From a virus, in the IMG/VR virus record IMGVR_UViG_3300025671_000218, positions 1 to 35,592 of that record: 35,592 bases of DNA; one strand, given 5' to 3'. Shown in pieces: positions 6,999-15,275 of this stretch. Position 1 is the first letter of the stretch. Each line of letters starts with the position of its first letter. Both the position numbers and the translations under genes were made by a program. The notes under the pieces were generated by a model, which was not told the DNA's origin, did not search any database, and saw only the letters and a list, made by a program, of their open reading frames with translations.

Positions 6999-7927
6999 AC
7001 GTCTTTAAATTTGTTTATAAGATGTGGTTGTTTTACCATTATTTCGTCTACGTCAGTACAACCAACATAAACACTTGGGTCAATAAACAACTCTTTACCA
7101 TTTAACTTATTAGCGACTTTTTTACTACCTTTTATACCTGCTGTATCATTATCATACAAAACATAGACTTCATAATCATCAAATATAGATAAGTCATCTG
7201 GTATCATACTCTCTGATTCAAACGAGAATATGTTAATATCAGGAAACAGGTTCTCTAATATCATTAAATCCTTTAACGACTTAGTAATAATACATTTATC
7301 TGATTTGATATGCGTATTACCTTTATTTATATGATTCTTATTAATACTACTGTAAGGAAATCTATAGTTACTGTTTGGCTGATACATCTTTGTATTACCT
7401 GTAGCTATGTCGACATAAGCGTATAATAAGTTCCTGTTATAAAACACCTTATCATTTAAATAATAATGGTGTACAGCATATACGTTATGTTTTCGTAGTT
7501 GATTGCTGTTAATACCACGCTTTAACCAATATTCAGCATCTTGTTTCCTATATGTTGGTTTGTTATCTTTATTAACATAACTAACAAAGTGAAAAGATGG
7601 TTTTGCTTTTTTAGACTTTGGTCTTTGTGGTGGAGCAGCAGTATACTTCCTACAAAAAATTAGCCGAGCAGCATCTAACAACCCAATGTTGTTAAGATGT
7701 GCTACGGCATGAACGCAAGTGTACTTATTATACTCTGGATAACCAAAATCTGTCATTAATATGACATCATTATACTCTCTTAAATAACAACTAGGATTGT
7801 TATCTGACCTTAATGGATTACAAATCATCTCTCCCAACCTAACTGGTTTGCCTATAATATCAGACCAAATACTAAGTTGGTCAAGATATTTAAACACATC
7901 CTGATAATTGTATAATCCATTCTTCAT
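6968..7927 (-). CDS. DnaG-type TOPRIM primase, divergent
   Basis: A 319-residue primase-like protein of the kind seen in Bacteroidota phages. N-terminus: 'NPLRSDNNPSCYLREYNDVILMTDF' (37-61 in outline) aligns with the CHC2 region 'CPFHxDxxPSF', but the zinc-binding set is not complete. Residues ~120-215 form the middle domain. TOPRIM: 'CIITKSLKDLMIL' replaces the usual 'VEGxxDxL' strand, so the catalytic Glu is a Lys/Ser, while 'VYVLYDNDTAGIKGSKKVANKL' preserves the DxD motif. It should make RNA primers for the PolA/DnaB replisome encoded upstream. It lies one base from the SSB-like gene. The ITKSLKD version is a recognised phage variant as far as I recall. Confidence 0.8.
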   Translation of the reverse strand: MKNGLYNYQDVFKYLDQLSIWSDIIGKPVRLGEMICNPLRSDNNPSCYLREYNDVILMTDFGYPEYNKYTCVHAVAHLNNIGLLDAARLIFCRKYTAAPPQRPKSKKAKPSFHFVSYVNKDNKPTYRKQDAEYWLKRGINSNQLRKHNVYAVHHYYLNDKVFYNRNLLYAYVDIATGNTKMYQPNSNYRFPYSSINKNHINKGNTHIKSDKCIITKSLKDLMILENLFPDINIFSFESESMIPDDLSIFDDYEVYVLYDNDTAGIKGSKKVANKLNGKELFIDPSVYVGCTDVDEIMVKQPHLINKFKDVCYMTFQSHG

Positions 7928-8542
7928 TTAGAATGCGTCAAAGTCATTACTAACAGTAGGAGTACTTTCTACTTTTGTCATCTTATCCTTTAGTCGTTGA
8001 GCGATAGTAATATTATCTTTAATAGTAAAGAATACATTACCTTTATTCTCCCACAACGCTTTAGGTGGCGTCAAATAACCTCTATTATCATAGTAGCATA
8101 GTAACTTACCTTCTACTTGATTATAGTTAGGATTAATTTGCTTTATTAATGCTTCAAAGAAACCAACTACATCAGTAAAGCTTGCTTCCTGAGTTGCAAA
8201 CTTGGCTTTAGCTTTGTTTACAATGTCATTAAACGCCTGTTGATAAGGACTTGGGTGAAAAGCTGCTACAATACTAATCAAAGCATTGTTAATGTCTGCA
8301 GCTACTCTTGCTTCTGCTTGATCCTGAGTTTCGTTAGCAAATGGTTTAGCACTATCTGGTGCAAAGAATCTGCTACGTAAGTTGGAATCACCTTTAGTGT
8401 AAACAACATCGAATACAGTACCTTCAAAGTTAGGTGTATTGACTTGCTCAATTCCAAATTTAGTAAGTTTAACACCTTCGTTAATACCTGCTTCAAAAGC
8501 AATACCTCCACCTGTAGGAGCGTCAAAATGGTTAAAATTCAT
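7928..8542 (-). CDS. Probable ssDNA-binding protein with acidic tail
   Basis: 204 residues starting MNFNHFDAPTGGGIAFEAG. No textbook OB-fold motif is readable, but several points favour a single-strand binding protein: the central strand-rich part ('FEGTVFDVVYTKGD', 'KLLCYYDNRGYL', 'GNVFFTIKDN'), the position between primase and RecA-fold ATPase genes, and a disordered C-terminus ending SNDFDAF, which is like the acidic aromatic tip (DDDIPF in SSB, DEDF in T7 gp2.5) that recruits replisome partners. Two other proteins in this window (16157-16627, 18821-19339) end similarly. The name is inference. Confidence 0.6.
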   Translation of the reverse strand: MNFNHFDAPTGGGIAFEAGINEGVKLTKFGIEQVNTPNFEGTVFDVVYTKGDSNLRSRFFAPDSAKPFANETQDQAEARVAADINNALISIVAAFHPSPYQQAFNDIVNKAKAKFATQEASFTDVVGFFEALIKQINPNYNQVEGKLLCYYDNRGYLTPPKALWENKGNVFFTIKDNITIAQRLKDKMTKVESTPTVSNDFDAF

Positions 8543-8547
8543 GGTTT

Positions 8548-9198
8548 TTAATTATAATATTCAACAATCTTATCTAATACTAACTGTAAGTCATTATCCA
8601 TTTCTGGTTCTAGACAATCCATTGGCGATTTAGCAGTAGCATAGCCATCGTTTCTTGTAACAAACTTATACTTGACTTCATTAGTAGTGATGTCAAAGTC
8701 TGCTTTTGCTACAAGTACAAATGTAAACAAGCCATCGATATAAATAGCATTGTCTAATAATTTACCTGCTGTTTTAATCTTCATTAGACCATCTTCACCT
8801 TTCTCTGTATGAAATGTAAATATAACATTTACATTATCTAAATTTCTAGCTGTATCAATAACGTTAAACATAGCAGCAGCAAGTTCAGTCCACTTTTCGT
8901 AGCCTTTCTCATTACTTCTACGCATTACGTCAAAACCCATCAAATAACCTGCGTCATCTATAATAATGTTTTTGAATTTAGTTCCAACATACTTAAGAAT
9001 CTGAATTACTTGATTAGGATTATCAGCAAACGTCATATTACCGCCTTCTTTAATACCTTCTGTGTATGCTTTAGCATTACGAAAAGGTAAAGGCTTTTTA
9101 CTTACGTTAATAATGCAAGTCTCCTTTGGATTTAAGTTGCGTAGTGATGTAGACTTGCCTGTACCACTACTACCCATAACTGCGATTAGATTTGTCAT
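8548..9198 (-). CDS. RecA-fold ATPase (AAA_24/Sak4-like)
   Basis: A 216-residue P-loop ATPase. Walker A is G9-S-S-G-T-G-K-S-T; Walker B is NIIIDDAGYL with D81-D82; 'VNVIFTFHTEKGED' (~124-137) is the third strand with a sensor-like polar residue. The compact size and the AVMGSSGTGKST opening fit the phage Sak4/AAA_24 group, which pairs with a phage SSB in single-strand annealing or recombination. The acidic-tailed SSB candidate is directly downstream (5-base gap), and helicase genes are upstream, so a recombination-dependent replication module is likely. Start at the ATG at 9198, overlapping a 63-residue gene by 29 bases. Confidence 0.75.
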   Translation of the reverse strand: MTNLIAVMGSSGTGKSTSLRNLNPKETCIINVSKKPLPFRNAKAYTEGIKEGGNMTFADNPNQVIQILKYVGTKFKNIIIDDAGYLMGFDVMRRSNEKGYEKWTELAAAMFNVIDTARNLDNVNVIFTFHTEKGEDGLMKIKTAGKLLDNAIYIDGLFTFVLVAKADFDITTNEVKYKFVTRNDGYATAKSPMDCLEPEMDNDLQLVLDKIVEYYN

Positions 9199-9361
9199 CG
9201 ATAGATTTTAGATTATTAATTAATATTTGTTCCGCATTTATGTCACCTTTATCTAACGAATTAATATACCAAGCATAATACTCTATAATACGTGTTCTAT
9301 ACTGTGGATATTTGTTTAGATATTGGTTGATTAGATTACCCAAGTTCTTCGACTTTGTCAT
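9170..9361 (-). CDS. Hypothetical 63-residue protein
   Basis: Starts MTKSKNLGNLINQYLNKYPQ and is short, basic and helical, followed by 'YYAWYINSLDKGDINAEQIL'. No family recognised. It overlaps the DnaB-like helicase gene upstream by 26 bases and the ATPase gene downstream by 29 bases. Its place between two replication ATPases may mean it is a small loader or adaptor, but this is only from context. Confidence 0.55.
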   Translation of the reverse strand: MTKSKNLGNLINQYLNKYPQYRTRIIEYYAWYINSLDKGDINAEQILINNLKSIDDKSNRSYG

Positions 9362-10406
9362 ATACTTTCTTCATGTTATCGTTATCTTCTGGTCGTGGCA
9401 TAGTTACTATGTTAGCACACTTACCATCAAAAAACAAAGGTACTTCTTCACCTACACTACCATAACGTTGTTTGATAATATTCATAATCCTAAAATACTT
9501 ATCTAATGAGTTTACATCATACTTACCGTATGACTTAATCTCGTATCTTATAGGATTGAATAAACCAAATACATTTATGTACGCTCTACCAGTAGTCTTA
9601 CTGTCACCTAAACCTTGTAGTTTAGGCTTCATATAGTTGGCATTCTTATTTGTTACCGACTCTTGACTACTATCTTGCTGTTGTATACATAAAACGTTAT
9701 ACTTAAGTAGCTTTGATACGTATAGTCGCATGTGCTGTACTAACTTATCAATAGCCATTTTAAGATTAGCTTCATCACGCTGTGGCATTAACTCACTAAC
9801 ATGGTCTATGATACAAGTAACAAACTCGTCATTGTTAGGTACATATTTATCATAACTTGGGTTGCCATCAATAAAGTCAGCGTCAGTAAGTGCTACACCC
9901 TTATTATAAAATGTACCTCTGCTTCTTGCGTAGTTTCTAATCTCTATATAAATACCCCATGAGTTATAAACAGACTCGTAAAATTTAACATACGACTTAT
10001 ACTGGTTAAATATCTGCTCTACTCCTGCTTGTTTTATCTTATCGATATTCTCTTTAGGATACGCAGTAATAAAACTACTAAAGTCTGTAATGTTAGATCT
10101 TATTCTTGTGTGTTTATATACTAAGTAGCTGAATAAACCAAAGTCAAATTCTTCTTCTGATTCTTCTAAACCAAAATACAATATTTGCAGATTAATATTA
10201 TTCTCTATAGCAAACTCTATTGCGTCATATACATACAACTTTTTTGCTAATGTAGTTTTACCTACACTTGAATTTGCTGTAATACAATCTAAACTACCTT
10301 TGATAATACCAGGTACAATCTTATTTAGTCTGTCAAGTTTAAATGGTATACACTTAAACTCTTTGTCTATAAACGATTGCCTTTGGCTTTCTATCTTACT
10401 AATCAT
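9336..10406 (-). CDS. DnaB-like replicative helicase
   Basis: A 356-residue RecA-fold helicase. Walker A: 'GSLDCITANSSVGKTTLAKK' with G49-K50-T51; 'LQILYFGLEESEEEF' is the H1a region with the catalytic Glu after the first strand; Walker B: 'VTCIIDHVSELM'; H3: 'YNVLCIQQQDSSQES', with the Q-rich sensor. The N-terminal DnaB collar domain is absent, leaving about 30 residues before the ATPase core, as in many phage helicases (for example T7-type cores without the primase half). It should unwind DNA 5'-3' ahead of the PolA enzyme. It starts at an ATG with an ATGA overlap onto the upstream gene's stop. Confidence 0.85.
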   Translation of the reverse strand: MISKIESQRQSFIDKEFKCIPFKLDRLNKIVPGIIKGSLDCITANSSVGKTTLAKKLYVYDAIEFAIENNINLQILYFGLEESEEEFDFGLFSYLVYKHTRIRSNITDFSSFITAYPKENIDKIKQAGVEQIFNQYKSYVKFYESVYNSWGIYIEIRNYARSRGTFYNKGVALTDADFIDGNPSYDKYVPNNDEFVTCIIDHVSELMPQRDEANLKMAIDKLVQHMRLYVSKLLKYNVLCIQQQDSSQESVTNKNANYMKPKLQGLGDSKTTGRAYINVFGLFNPIRYEIKSYGKYDVNSLDKYFRIMNIIKQRYGSVGEEVPLFFDGKCANIVTMPRPEDNDNMKKVYDKVEELG

Positions 10407-10939
10407 ATTAACGTATCTTTTGGTTCATTACCAATATAAGATGTAAATGCTAATGTAGATAGAAATTTGTTTAATTTGACTGGCATATCTACAGTCTTAT
10501 AATACTCTGCTGTTCTATCAGCTAGTTTAAGAGCATCAAACTCACCTGCAAATGACTTAATAGAATCTACTAAACGATAGTAATTCTCTTTTGTGTCTTC
10601 ATCGTTTGTAAATATAGCATAGTTTGCTTGGTTGTTGACATGGCCTCTTGTACCAATATCTCTAGCTGATAGGTGCATAAGAAACTTTAGAAAACCATCG
10701 CTCTCGTTACTGCTTTTAAACAAAGGTATCTTAAGTTTATACTGACCTTTCTCTATGTCGTGATTACATAAGTTAATACGATATAGTGGTTCAGTATCTG
10801 GATTAATAATGTCGCTGTTAATAACAGTATCTAATAATCCAAACTCTTGATACTCGATAGCGAAGCTAAAGAATAAAGCTTCTTGTAAGTCTAGATTCTG
10901 AGACTTGATTAAGTCTACTAAATCTTTGTTAATAAACAT
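10403..10939 (-). CDS. Hypothetical replication-cluster protein
   Basis: Family not recognised. I use the ATG at 10939 (MFINKDLVDLIKSQNL), 11 bases inside the end of the SF2 helicase gene; an ATG at 10987 would add 16 residues (MEKMWII...) and raise the overlap to 59 bases, and has a GGAG-like stretch nearby, so the start is not settled. The 178 residues are mixed alpha/beta (EPLYRINLCNHDIEKG, GRGHVNNQAN-like RGHVNNQANYAIF) and end NEPKDTLI. It sits between SF2 helicase and DnaB-like helicase genes, with ATGA coupling to the latter, the position at which a helicase loader would be expected. No evidence beyond position. Confidence 0.6.
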   Translation of the reverse strand: MFINKDLVDLIKSQNLDLQEALFFSFAIEYQEFGLLDTVINSDIINPDTEPLYRINLCNHDIEKGQYKLKIPLFKSSNESDGFLKFLMHLSARDIGTRGHVNNQANYAIFTNDEDTKENYYRLVDSIKSFAGEFDALKLADRTAEYYKTVDMPVKLNKFLSTLAFTSYIGNEPKDTLI

Positions 10940-12101
10940 AAACTGCGTTTTTATATTCTCCGATAATATTATCCACATTTTCTCCATCCTTAGTATCCAT
11001 AGCTTTAATGATATGAATATTAGGACTTTCGCTTCTCATTGACCTACCCATTCTCTGTACAGTTGATAGCTCTTTACTATCTACACCTATAATCAAAGCA
11101 CCATCTAGGTTTGTTAAGTTCATACCTTCGTTTAGTACACTACAATTATAGAGACGATCTATCTTACCTTCGTTAAACATATCTACAACTTCTTGATTGT
11201 TTTTATTCTTGCTATGTACTCTAGGATAATTGTATTCATAACTGTCAGCTAACTGGTTACATTGGTCTATAGTTGAACAGAATATAATAAATCTACCTTT
11301 CAAAGTAGATAATATACTATTAGCTATGTTAGTCTTACAAGTATTGGTAAACATCTTACGTTTACTTGCAAGATTTAGCCATTTGTTCTTTGCTACACGA
11401 CCAAAACTAAAGTTTCTTTGCTGCACTAACTCGTAGTGCTTAGACTTCCAAAACTCTATGTCATTTGTAATCAATTCGTAGTATTGTTTCTCTGTACATT
11501 GAATATTCAATCCTATACCTTTACGGCTTAAATAATTCCATCGCTGATTATAATCAATAGTTACTTCCTGCTTATCTGTTTTTTTCTTTTTTTCATATAC
11601 GCAGTTAGTATTTACGTCATTTAATCTGTAAGGATGAATGTAGATATTAGGCTCTGGTAGAACCTCATTGTCGATAGCGTCCTGTAATGAAAACTGTACG
11701 CTCTTATACTTGCCTAGTTGAGATAGAAGAATCTTCTTCTCATAAGGCACTGTAGCTGATAGATATATAGCTTTATTAAATTTAATATTCTTAAGATATT
11801 CTAACCTTGATTCAGTTATTGCGTGTGCTTCATCTAGAATTAAATAATCAAAACTTCTATCTATCTTATGTAACGAGTTGTATGTGCTAAACGTAAATTT
11901 CCTATCGTCTACTTGCCATTTTACAATTTCATCTTTCCAATTATTAAGATGCGGCTTTTGTTTATATACGATAAGAGCAGAAGAACCATTAGCACTATCT
12001 AACGCTACTTTAGTCTTACCAACACCTGTGCCTAACTCTAATAAGACACAACGGTTGTTACTGATAGCTATACTAGCTTCTGTTTGTATTTGTTCTCTCA
12101 T
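10929..12101 (-). CDS. SF2 DNA helicase (DEAH, UvsW-like)
   Basis: A 390-residue superfamily 2 helicase with the motif set in order: I 'LELGTGVGKT' (21-30), Ia 'ALIVYKQKPHLNNW', II 'YLILDEAHAI' (DEAH), III 'IYLSATVP', IV 'GRFIIFCSTIDQC', V 'LYNCSVLNEGMNL', VI 'TVQRMGRSMRSES' (Q-x-x-G-R-x-x-R). These motifs couple ATP hydrolysis to DNA duplex or branch remodelling; T4 UvsW is a functional analogue. The insertion with KKKKTDKQ (~170) is a charged loop. The gene is preceded by a 100-base gap after PolA, which holds a possible promoter box. Confidence 0.9.
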   Translation of the reverse strand: MREQIQTEASIAISNNRCVLLELGTGVGKTKVALDSANGSSALIVYKQKPHLNNWKDEIVKWQVDDRKFTFSTYNSLHKIDRSFDYLILDEAHAITESRLEYLKNIKFNKAIYLSATVPYEKKILLSQLGKYKSVQFSLQDAIDNEVLPEPNIYIHPYRLNDVNTNCVYEKKKKTDKQEVTIDYNQRWNYLSRKGIGLNIQCTEKQYYELITNDIEFWKSKHYELVQQRNFSFGRVAKNKWLNLASKRKMFTNTCKTNIANSILSTLKGRFIIFCSTIDQCNQLADSYEYNYPRVHSKNKNNQEVVDMFNEGKIDRLYNCSVLNEGMNLTNLDGALIIGVDSKELSTVQRMGRSMRSESPNIHIIKAMDTKDGENVDNIIGEYKNAVYVY

Positions 12102-12139
12102 AATTATTTAAAAAGGTTATGCGCACCACCTTCGCACAA

Positions 12140-12147
12140 CAAAAATA
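12140..12147 (-). promoter_or_regulatory. Possible promoter box before SF2 helicase
   Basis: On the minus strand this reads TATTTTTG, a full match to the Bacteroidota -7 consensus TAnnTTTG, in the only sizeable gap (12102-12201) of the replication operon and about 40 bases before the helicase ATG. No good TTTG -33 box lies 19-21 bases upstream, so it may be weak, factor-dependent or chance in AT-rich DNA. Confidence 0.3.
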
Positions 12148-12201
12148 GCTAATAAACGAGTTATTAATTCATGCCAGTAGTGTAAGGACGCATGTATATC
12201 C

Positions 12202-14022
12202 TTATTTTGACCAATAGTCATTGACTGCACAGTCAACTACCATTGGCACATTTTTTAATATTTGAGCAGCTGCTTGATTCATTAACTCACTCATTTTAAC
12301 TGCCCATTCATCTGCCATATAATCAGGCACTTCTGTTTGTATCTCGTCATGAACAGTATGAATTAGTTTAATAGGTTTGTCTTTGATATAATCATAGATA
12401 TAGATTAAAGCAAGTTTAGTCATATCAGCATTACCACCTTGTATTGGATGATTCTTTGATGCACGTTCGATAGCACCTTTACGTTTGTTATCTGCGTGTT
12501 TATAATCTTCAAAGAACCTAATCCTACCATAAGGTGGTGGTGTTTTAATTATACCACGTTCTTTACCTCTGTTACCTAATGCTTCTAAAAATCGTTCTAC
12601 TTTAGGTACAGCTGTAAAAAACTTTTTAATGATAGACTGTGCTTCATCTTCACTAATATCTATAGTGTTAGCGAGTTTGATATGCGACATACCATAAGCA
12701 AGACCAAAGTTAAGAGTCTTTTGTACATCTCTGTATTTTATATCTGGTTTAAAAGGTGTAGGTGTCTTAACATCTTTTATGTCTATGTTAAAAGTCATAG
12801 CACATAATTCTGAATGTAAGTCTTTACCATCTTTAAACGCATTAACCCATACAGGATCTTGACTAAACTCTGCGATGATTCTTAACTCACAACCACTATA
12901 ATCGCCACCTACAATTTTATATCCTTGCTCTGGTACAAAACACTCACGCATCATACCACCTATATCTGTTCTTGCAGGTATCTGTTGCATATTAGGATTC
13001 TTACAACTGACTCTGCCTGTATCAAGTATCTGCCAAAACTCTGTATGTACTCTATTAGTAACTGGATTAATAAACTCAAACATATTCTCACCAAAGCTAT
13101 TCTTTAGTTTAGAATACTTATTGTACTCCATTAGCTTATTGACTATGTCATACTTTTTAAAGTTAAGCAACTCTGCTGCACTTGTACTTTGTATGGTACT
13201 ATCCATGTGTTGAAGAACATCCAACTTTTGAATAGGACTATTCCAATTTACATTAGCAACTTTCTTAGCTGATGTAAACAAGTCTTGATAATACACACAG
13301 TATCTTTCAAACACAGGTTCATGACATATAATATCATCAAGGTCTTGCATTACTTTATCTAGATTCTCATCTATTAAGTCAATAACTTTTTGATATTTAT
13401 CTTTATCTAACTTAATGCCATTATACTCCATAGCAGCAAATGCTAACATAGATTTATTCTCTAAACCTAATACTGTAGTGATGTCTTGGCAATCACCGTT
13501 ACTCATACCTAATTTAACAAGTCTTTTAATCTGTTTATCTCTTATATCCATTAGGTATTTGACATCATCTGCTGCGTATTGTATAGTTTTTTGGTTTATG
13601 TTCTTTCTGTTGATAGTTACTCTAACAGATTTGTCTAGATAGCCATCAGCATAATATTTAGCTAGTCTATCTAACGCATAATAACCTTTAGGTCTTTCAC
13701 AACCTGCATTAAGCAATCGTTCTGCTAATAGAGTATCATATACGTTATTGATGTCAAGTCCATGTAACCATAAGAACTTAACGTCAAACTTTGCATTATG
13801 AAATATCTTAATCTTGTCTGATAAAAACAGGGAGCGTAATCCCTTAATATCGACTTTTCTTACATCAATCACAAACTGGTTTTCTCTGTCACCTAATTGA
13901 AGAAGAATAATCTTATTATTAAAGTCAAACGCTCCATCTGTCTCACTATCAACCATTAAAATCTTCTTGTCTGCAAAGTAATTTAATACTTTGCTAATCT
14001 CTGTATCTATAAAATGTATCAT
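12202..14022 (-). CDS. polA: Family A DNA polymerase with 3'-5' exonuclease
   Basis: 606 residues, complete. Exonuclease domain: Exo I 'MVDSETDGAF' (D25-x-E27), Exo II 'FHNAKFDVKFL', Exo III 'YAADDVKYLMDIRD'. Polymerase domain: motif A 'VGGDYSGCELRIIAEF', motif B (O-helix) 'YRDVQKTLNFGLAYGMS' with the Arg, Lys, Phe and Tyr expected for dNTP selection, 'HPIQGGNADMTK', and motif C 'HTVHDEIQTEVP'. No 5'-3' exonuclease domain, so it is a replicative phage PolA rather than a repair Pol I. The catalytic acids all appear intact. The gene overlaps the lysin gene by 29 bases upstream. Crassvirales members use either PolA or PolB, so this is consistent with the order. Confidence 0.95.
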   Translation of the reverse strand: MIHFIDTEISKVLNYFADKKILMVDSETDGAFDFNNKIILLQLGDRENQFVIDVRKVDIKGLRSLFLSDKIKIFHNAKFDVKFLWLHGLDINNVYDTLLAERLLNAGCERPKGYYALDRLAKYYADGYLDKSVRVTINRKNINQKTIQYAADDVKYLMDIRDKQIKRLVKLGMSNGDCQDITTVLGLENKSMLAFAAMEYNGIKLDKDKYQKVIDLIDENLDKVMQDLDDIICHEPVFERYCVYYQDLFTSAKKVANVNWNSPIQKLDVLQHMDSTIQSTSAAELLNFKKYDIVNKLMEYNKYSKLKNSFGENMFEFINPVTNRVHTEFWQILDTGRVSCKNPNMQQIPARTDIGGMMRECFVPEQGYKIVGGDYSGCELRIIAEFSQDPVWVNAFKDGKDLHSELCAMTFNIDIKDVKTPTPFKPDIKYRDVQKTLNFGLAYGMSHIKLANTIDISEDEAQSIIKKFFTAVPKVERFLEALGNRGKERGIIKTPPPYGRIRFFEDYKHADNKRKGAIERASKNHPIQGGNADMTKLALIYIYDYIKDKPIKLIHTVHDEIQTEVPDYMADEWAVKMSELMNQAAAQILKNVPMVVDCAVNDYWSK

Positions 14023-14569
14023 ATAATCGCATTAGCTGGTATCGTTGTCTATATGTATCAGACGTATGATACCCTTGTGTTTGCATACATTTGACTACAT
14101 TGATTCCTTTAGCAGTCTTACATCCTGCATATCGTTCTTGGTTAAGAACATCTATCCATGCTTCTACTCCCTGCTCAAGGGTTTCAAATTTAGCAAATTT
14201 ACACAAACCATCACAGTCATCAGCAAGATAAATGTAATCTGGATGCTCATTCTTATACTTGATAGCACCAACATTATTATTCTGCATCAGATAAGAAGGC
14301 TCACCATCTTTAAACGATTCGAATACCAAATATGAATAGATAAACGCAGGTGTAAATCCTGTTCTATCTGCTACATATTCAATCATCTTTTGGTATTCTA
14401 AAAATACCATATAGTGATTGTTGTATTTAATGTCCTTATATGGTTTCATAAGGCTAGCGTCAATAAGTTTAAACGCTTCTTTTTTCTCTACGTATTTGAC
14501 TTCTTTATTTGGTGTAAAACCGATACAACCAATACATACTAGTCCTAATACTAATAAATAATCTTTCAT
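13994..14569 (-). CDS. Glucosaminidase-type lysin with signal sequence
   Basis: A 191-residue secreted or membrane-anchored protein: residues 1-18 (MKDYLLVLGLVCIGCIGF) are hydrophobic, either a signal peptide or a SAR-type anchor. The rest follows the FlgJ/glucosaminidase (PF01832) layout: 'TGFTPAFIYSYLVFESF' with E84 in the catalytic Glu position, 'NNNVGAIKYK' for the usual NNxFGIK, 'KFAKFETLEQGVEAWIDVL' for F-x-x-Y-x-S-x-x-x-x, and 'QTQGYHTSDTYRQRYQLMRLYD' as the terminal repeat. It should cleave peptidoglycan glycan strands during lysis. It sits in the replication operon just upstream of polA, not with the late genes, which is odd for a lysin. Confidence 0.75.
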   Translation of the reverse strand: MKDYLLVLGLVCIGCIGFTPNKEVKYVEKKEAFKLIDASLMKPYKDIKYNNHYMVFLEYQKMIEYVADRTGFTPAFIYSYLVFESFKDGEPSYLMQNNNVGAIKYKNEHPDYIYLADDCDGLCKFAKFETLEQGVEAWIDVLNQERYAGCKTAKGINVVKCMQTQGYHTSDTYRQRYQLMRLYDTFYRYRD

Positions 14570-14877
14570 ATTCTATTTAGTTTGTGGATTAATTCATCCG
14601 TTAATTTTATATTATCTTGTAATAATCTGTCTAACGTACGTGATAGGTTAATTAATAACAAATCTTCACGCATCTTCATAGGGTCGTCACCTATACGTGT
14701 CATGGCTTGTACCATAGACAAATGTTTAGGTGCAATTTTATCGTCAACTAAATATCCTTTAGCTTCTAAAGCTTGGATAGTCGGTTGAAAGTCTTCAAGT
14801 TTGAGTATACCTGTTAGTATATCAAACGTATTGGCGTAGTAATGCGCTAACATTACAAATTTCTCTTTCTGATTCAT
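14566..14877 (-). CDS. Hypothetical 103-residue helical protein
   Basis: No family recognised. It is joined by ATGA overlaps both to the RadC-like gene upstream and to the lysin gene downstream, so translation of the three is likely coupled. The sequence (MNQKEKFVMLAHYYANTF) is helical throughout, with 'REDLLLINLSRTLDRLLQDN' near the C-terminus suggesting an amphipathic or coiled-coil helix. No membrane segment. Confidence 0.6.
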   Translation of the reverse strand: MNQKEKFVMLAHYYANTFDILTGILKLEDFQPTIQALEAKGYLVDDKIAPKHLSMVQAMTRIGDDPMKMREDLLLINLSRTLDRLLQDNIKLTDELIHKLNRI

Positions 14878-15275
14878 ATCTGTGTGTATTCTGTACCTAC
14901 TACTATACTGTCAAGTAATTGTATTTGAAAATAGTTTAATGCTGTACGTAATTCATTTGTGATTTTACGGTCTTGCTCACTAGGCTTATTATTGCCTGAT
15001 GGGTGATTATGTAATAGAATAACACCACTTGACAAAGTGTTTAGTGCGATGGTTACTATTCGTGGTATGTCGATTATTGAACCACTTTTGTTTCCTATAG
15101 TGTGAGGTTCTTCTACGTATGCAGGTTTGTTTTGTCTATCTAAATAGATAACTACTACTTTCTCATAAGGTAAGTTATCAAACATACCTTGTGTAAGATT
15201 TATGACATCATCTAACCCATATACTTGGTCATAATTACACAGTGGTTCGCCCACTTTTAACTCTATTCTTTTCAT
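14874..15275 (-). CDS. RadC-like JAMM/MPN domain protein
   Basis: 133 residues with a clean RadC JAMM signature: 'GVILLHNHPSGNNKPSEQD' gives H89-x-H91-P-S-G and S99-x-x-D102, with E55/E56 ahead as candidates for the catalytic glutamate ('FL..N.. ..E.. G' region: YLDRQNKPAYVEEPHTIG). Phage and plasmid RadC-like proteins are common beside anti-restriction genes; the biochemical role is unsettled, though JAMM domains are Zn-dependent peptidases or nuclease-like. The N-terminal helix-hairpin-helix of cellular RadC is missing. The start overlaps the DnaA-domain-like gene by 41 bases. Confidence 0.85.
   Translation of the reverse strand: MKRIELKVGEPLCNYDQVYGLDDVINLTQGMFDNLPYEKVVVIYLDRQNKPAYVEEPHTIGNKSGSIIDIPRIVTIALNTLSSGVILLHNHPSGNNKPSEQDRKITNELRTALNYFQIQLLDSIVVGTEYTQI

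Noticed and set aside
12150-12166. Inverted repeat TAATAA/TTATTA after polA as terminator
   Set aside because: Only A-T pairs, short, no T tract; would not be stable enough. The downstream helicase belongs to the same replication run.
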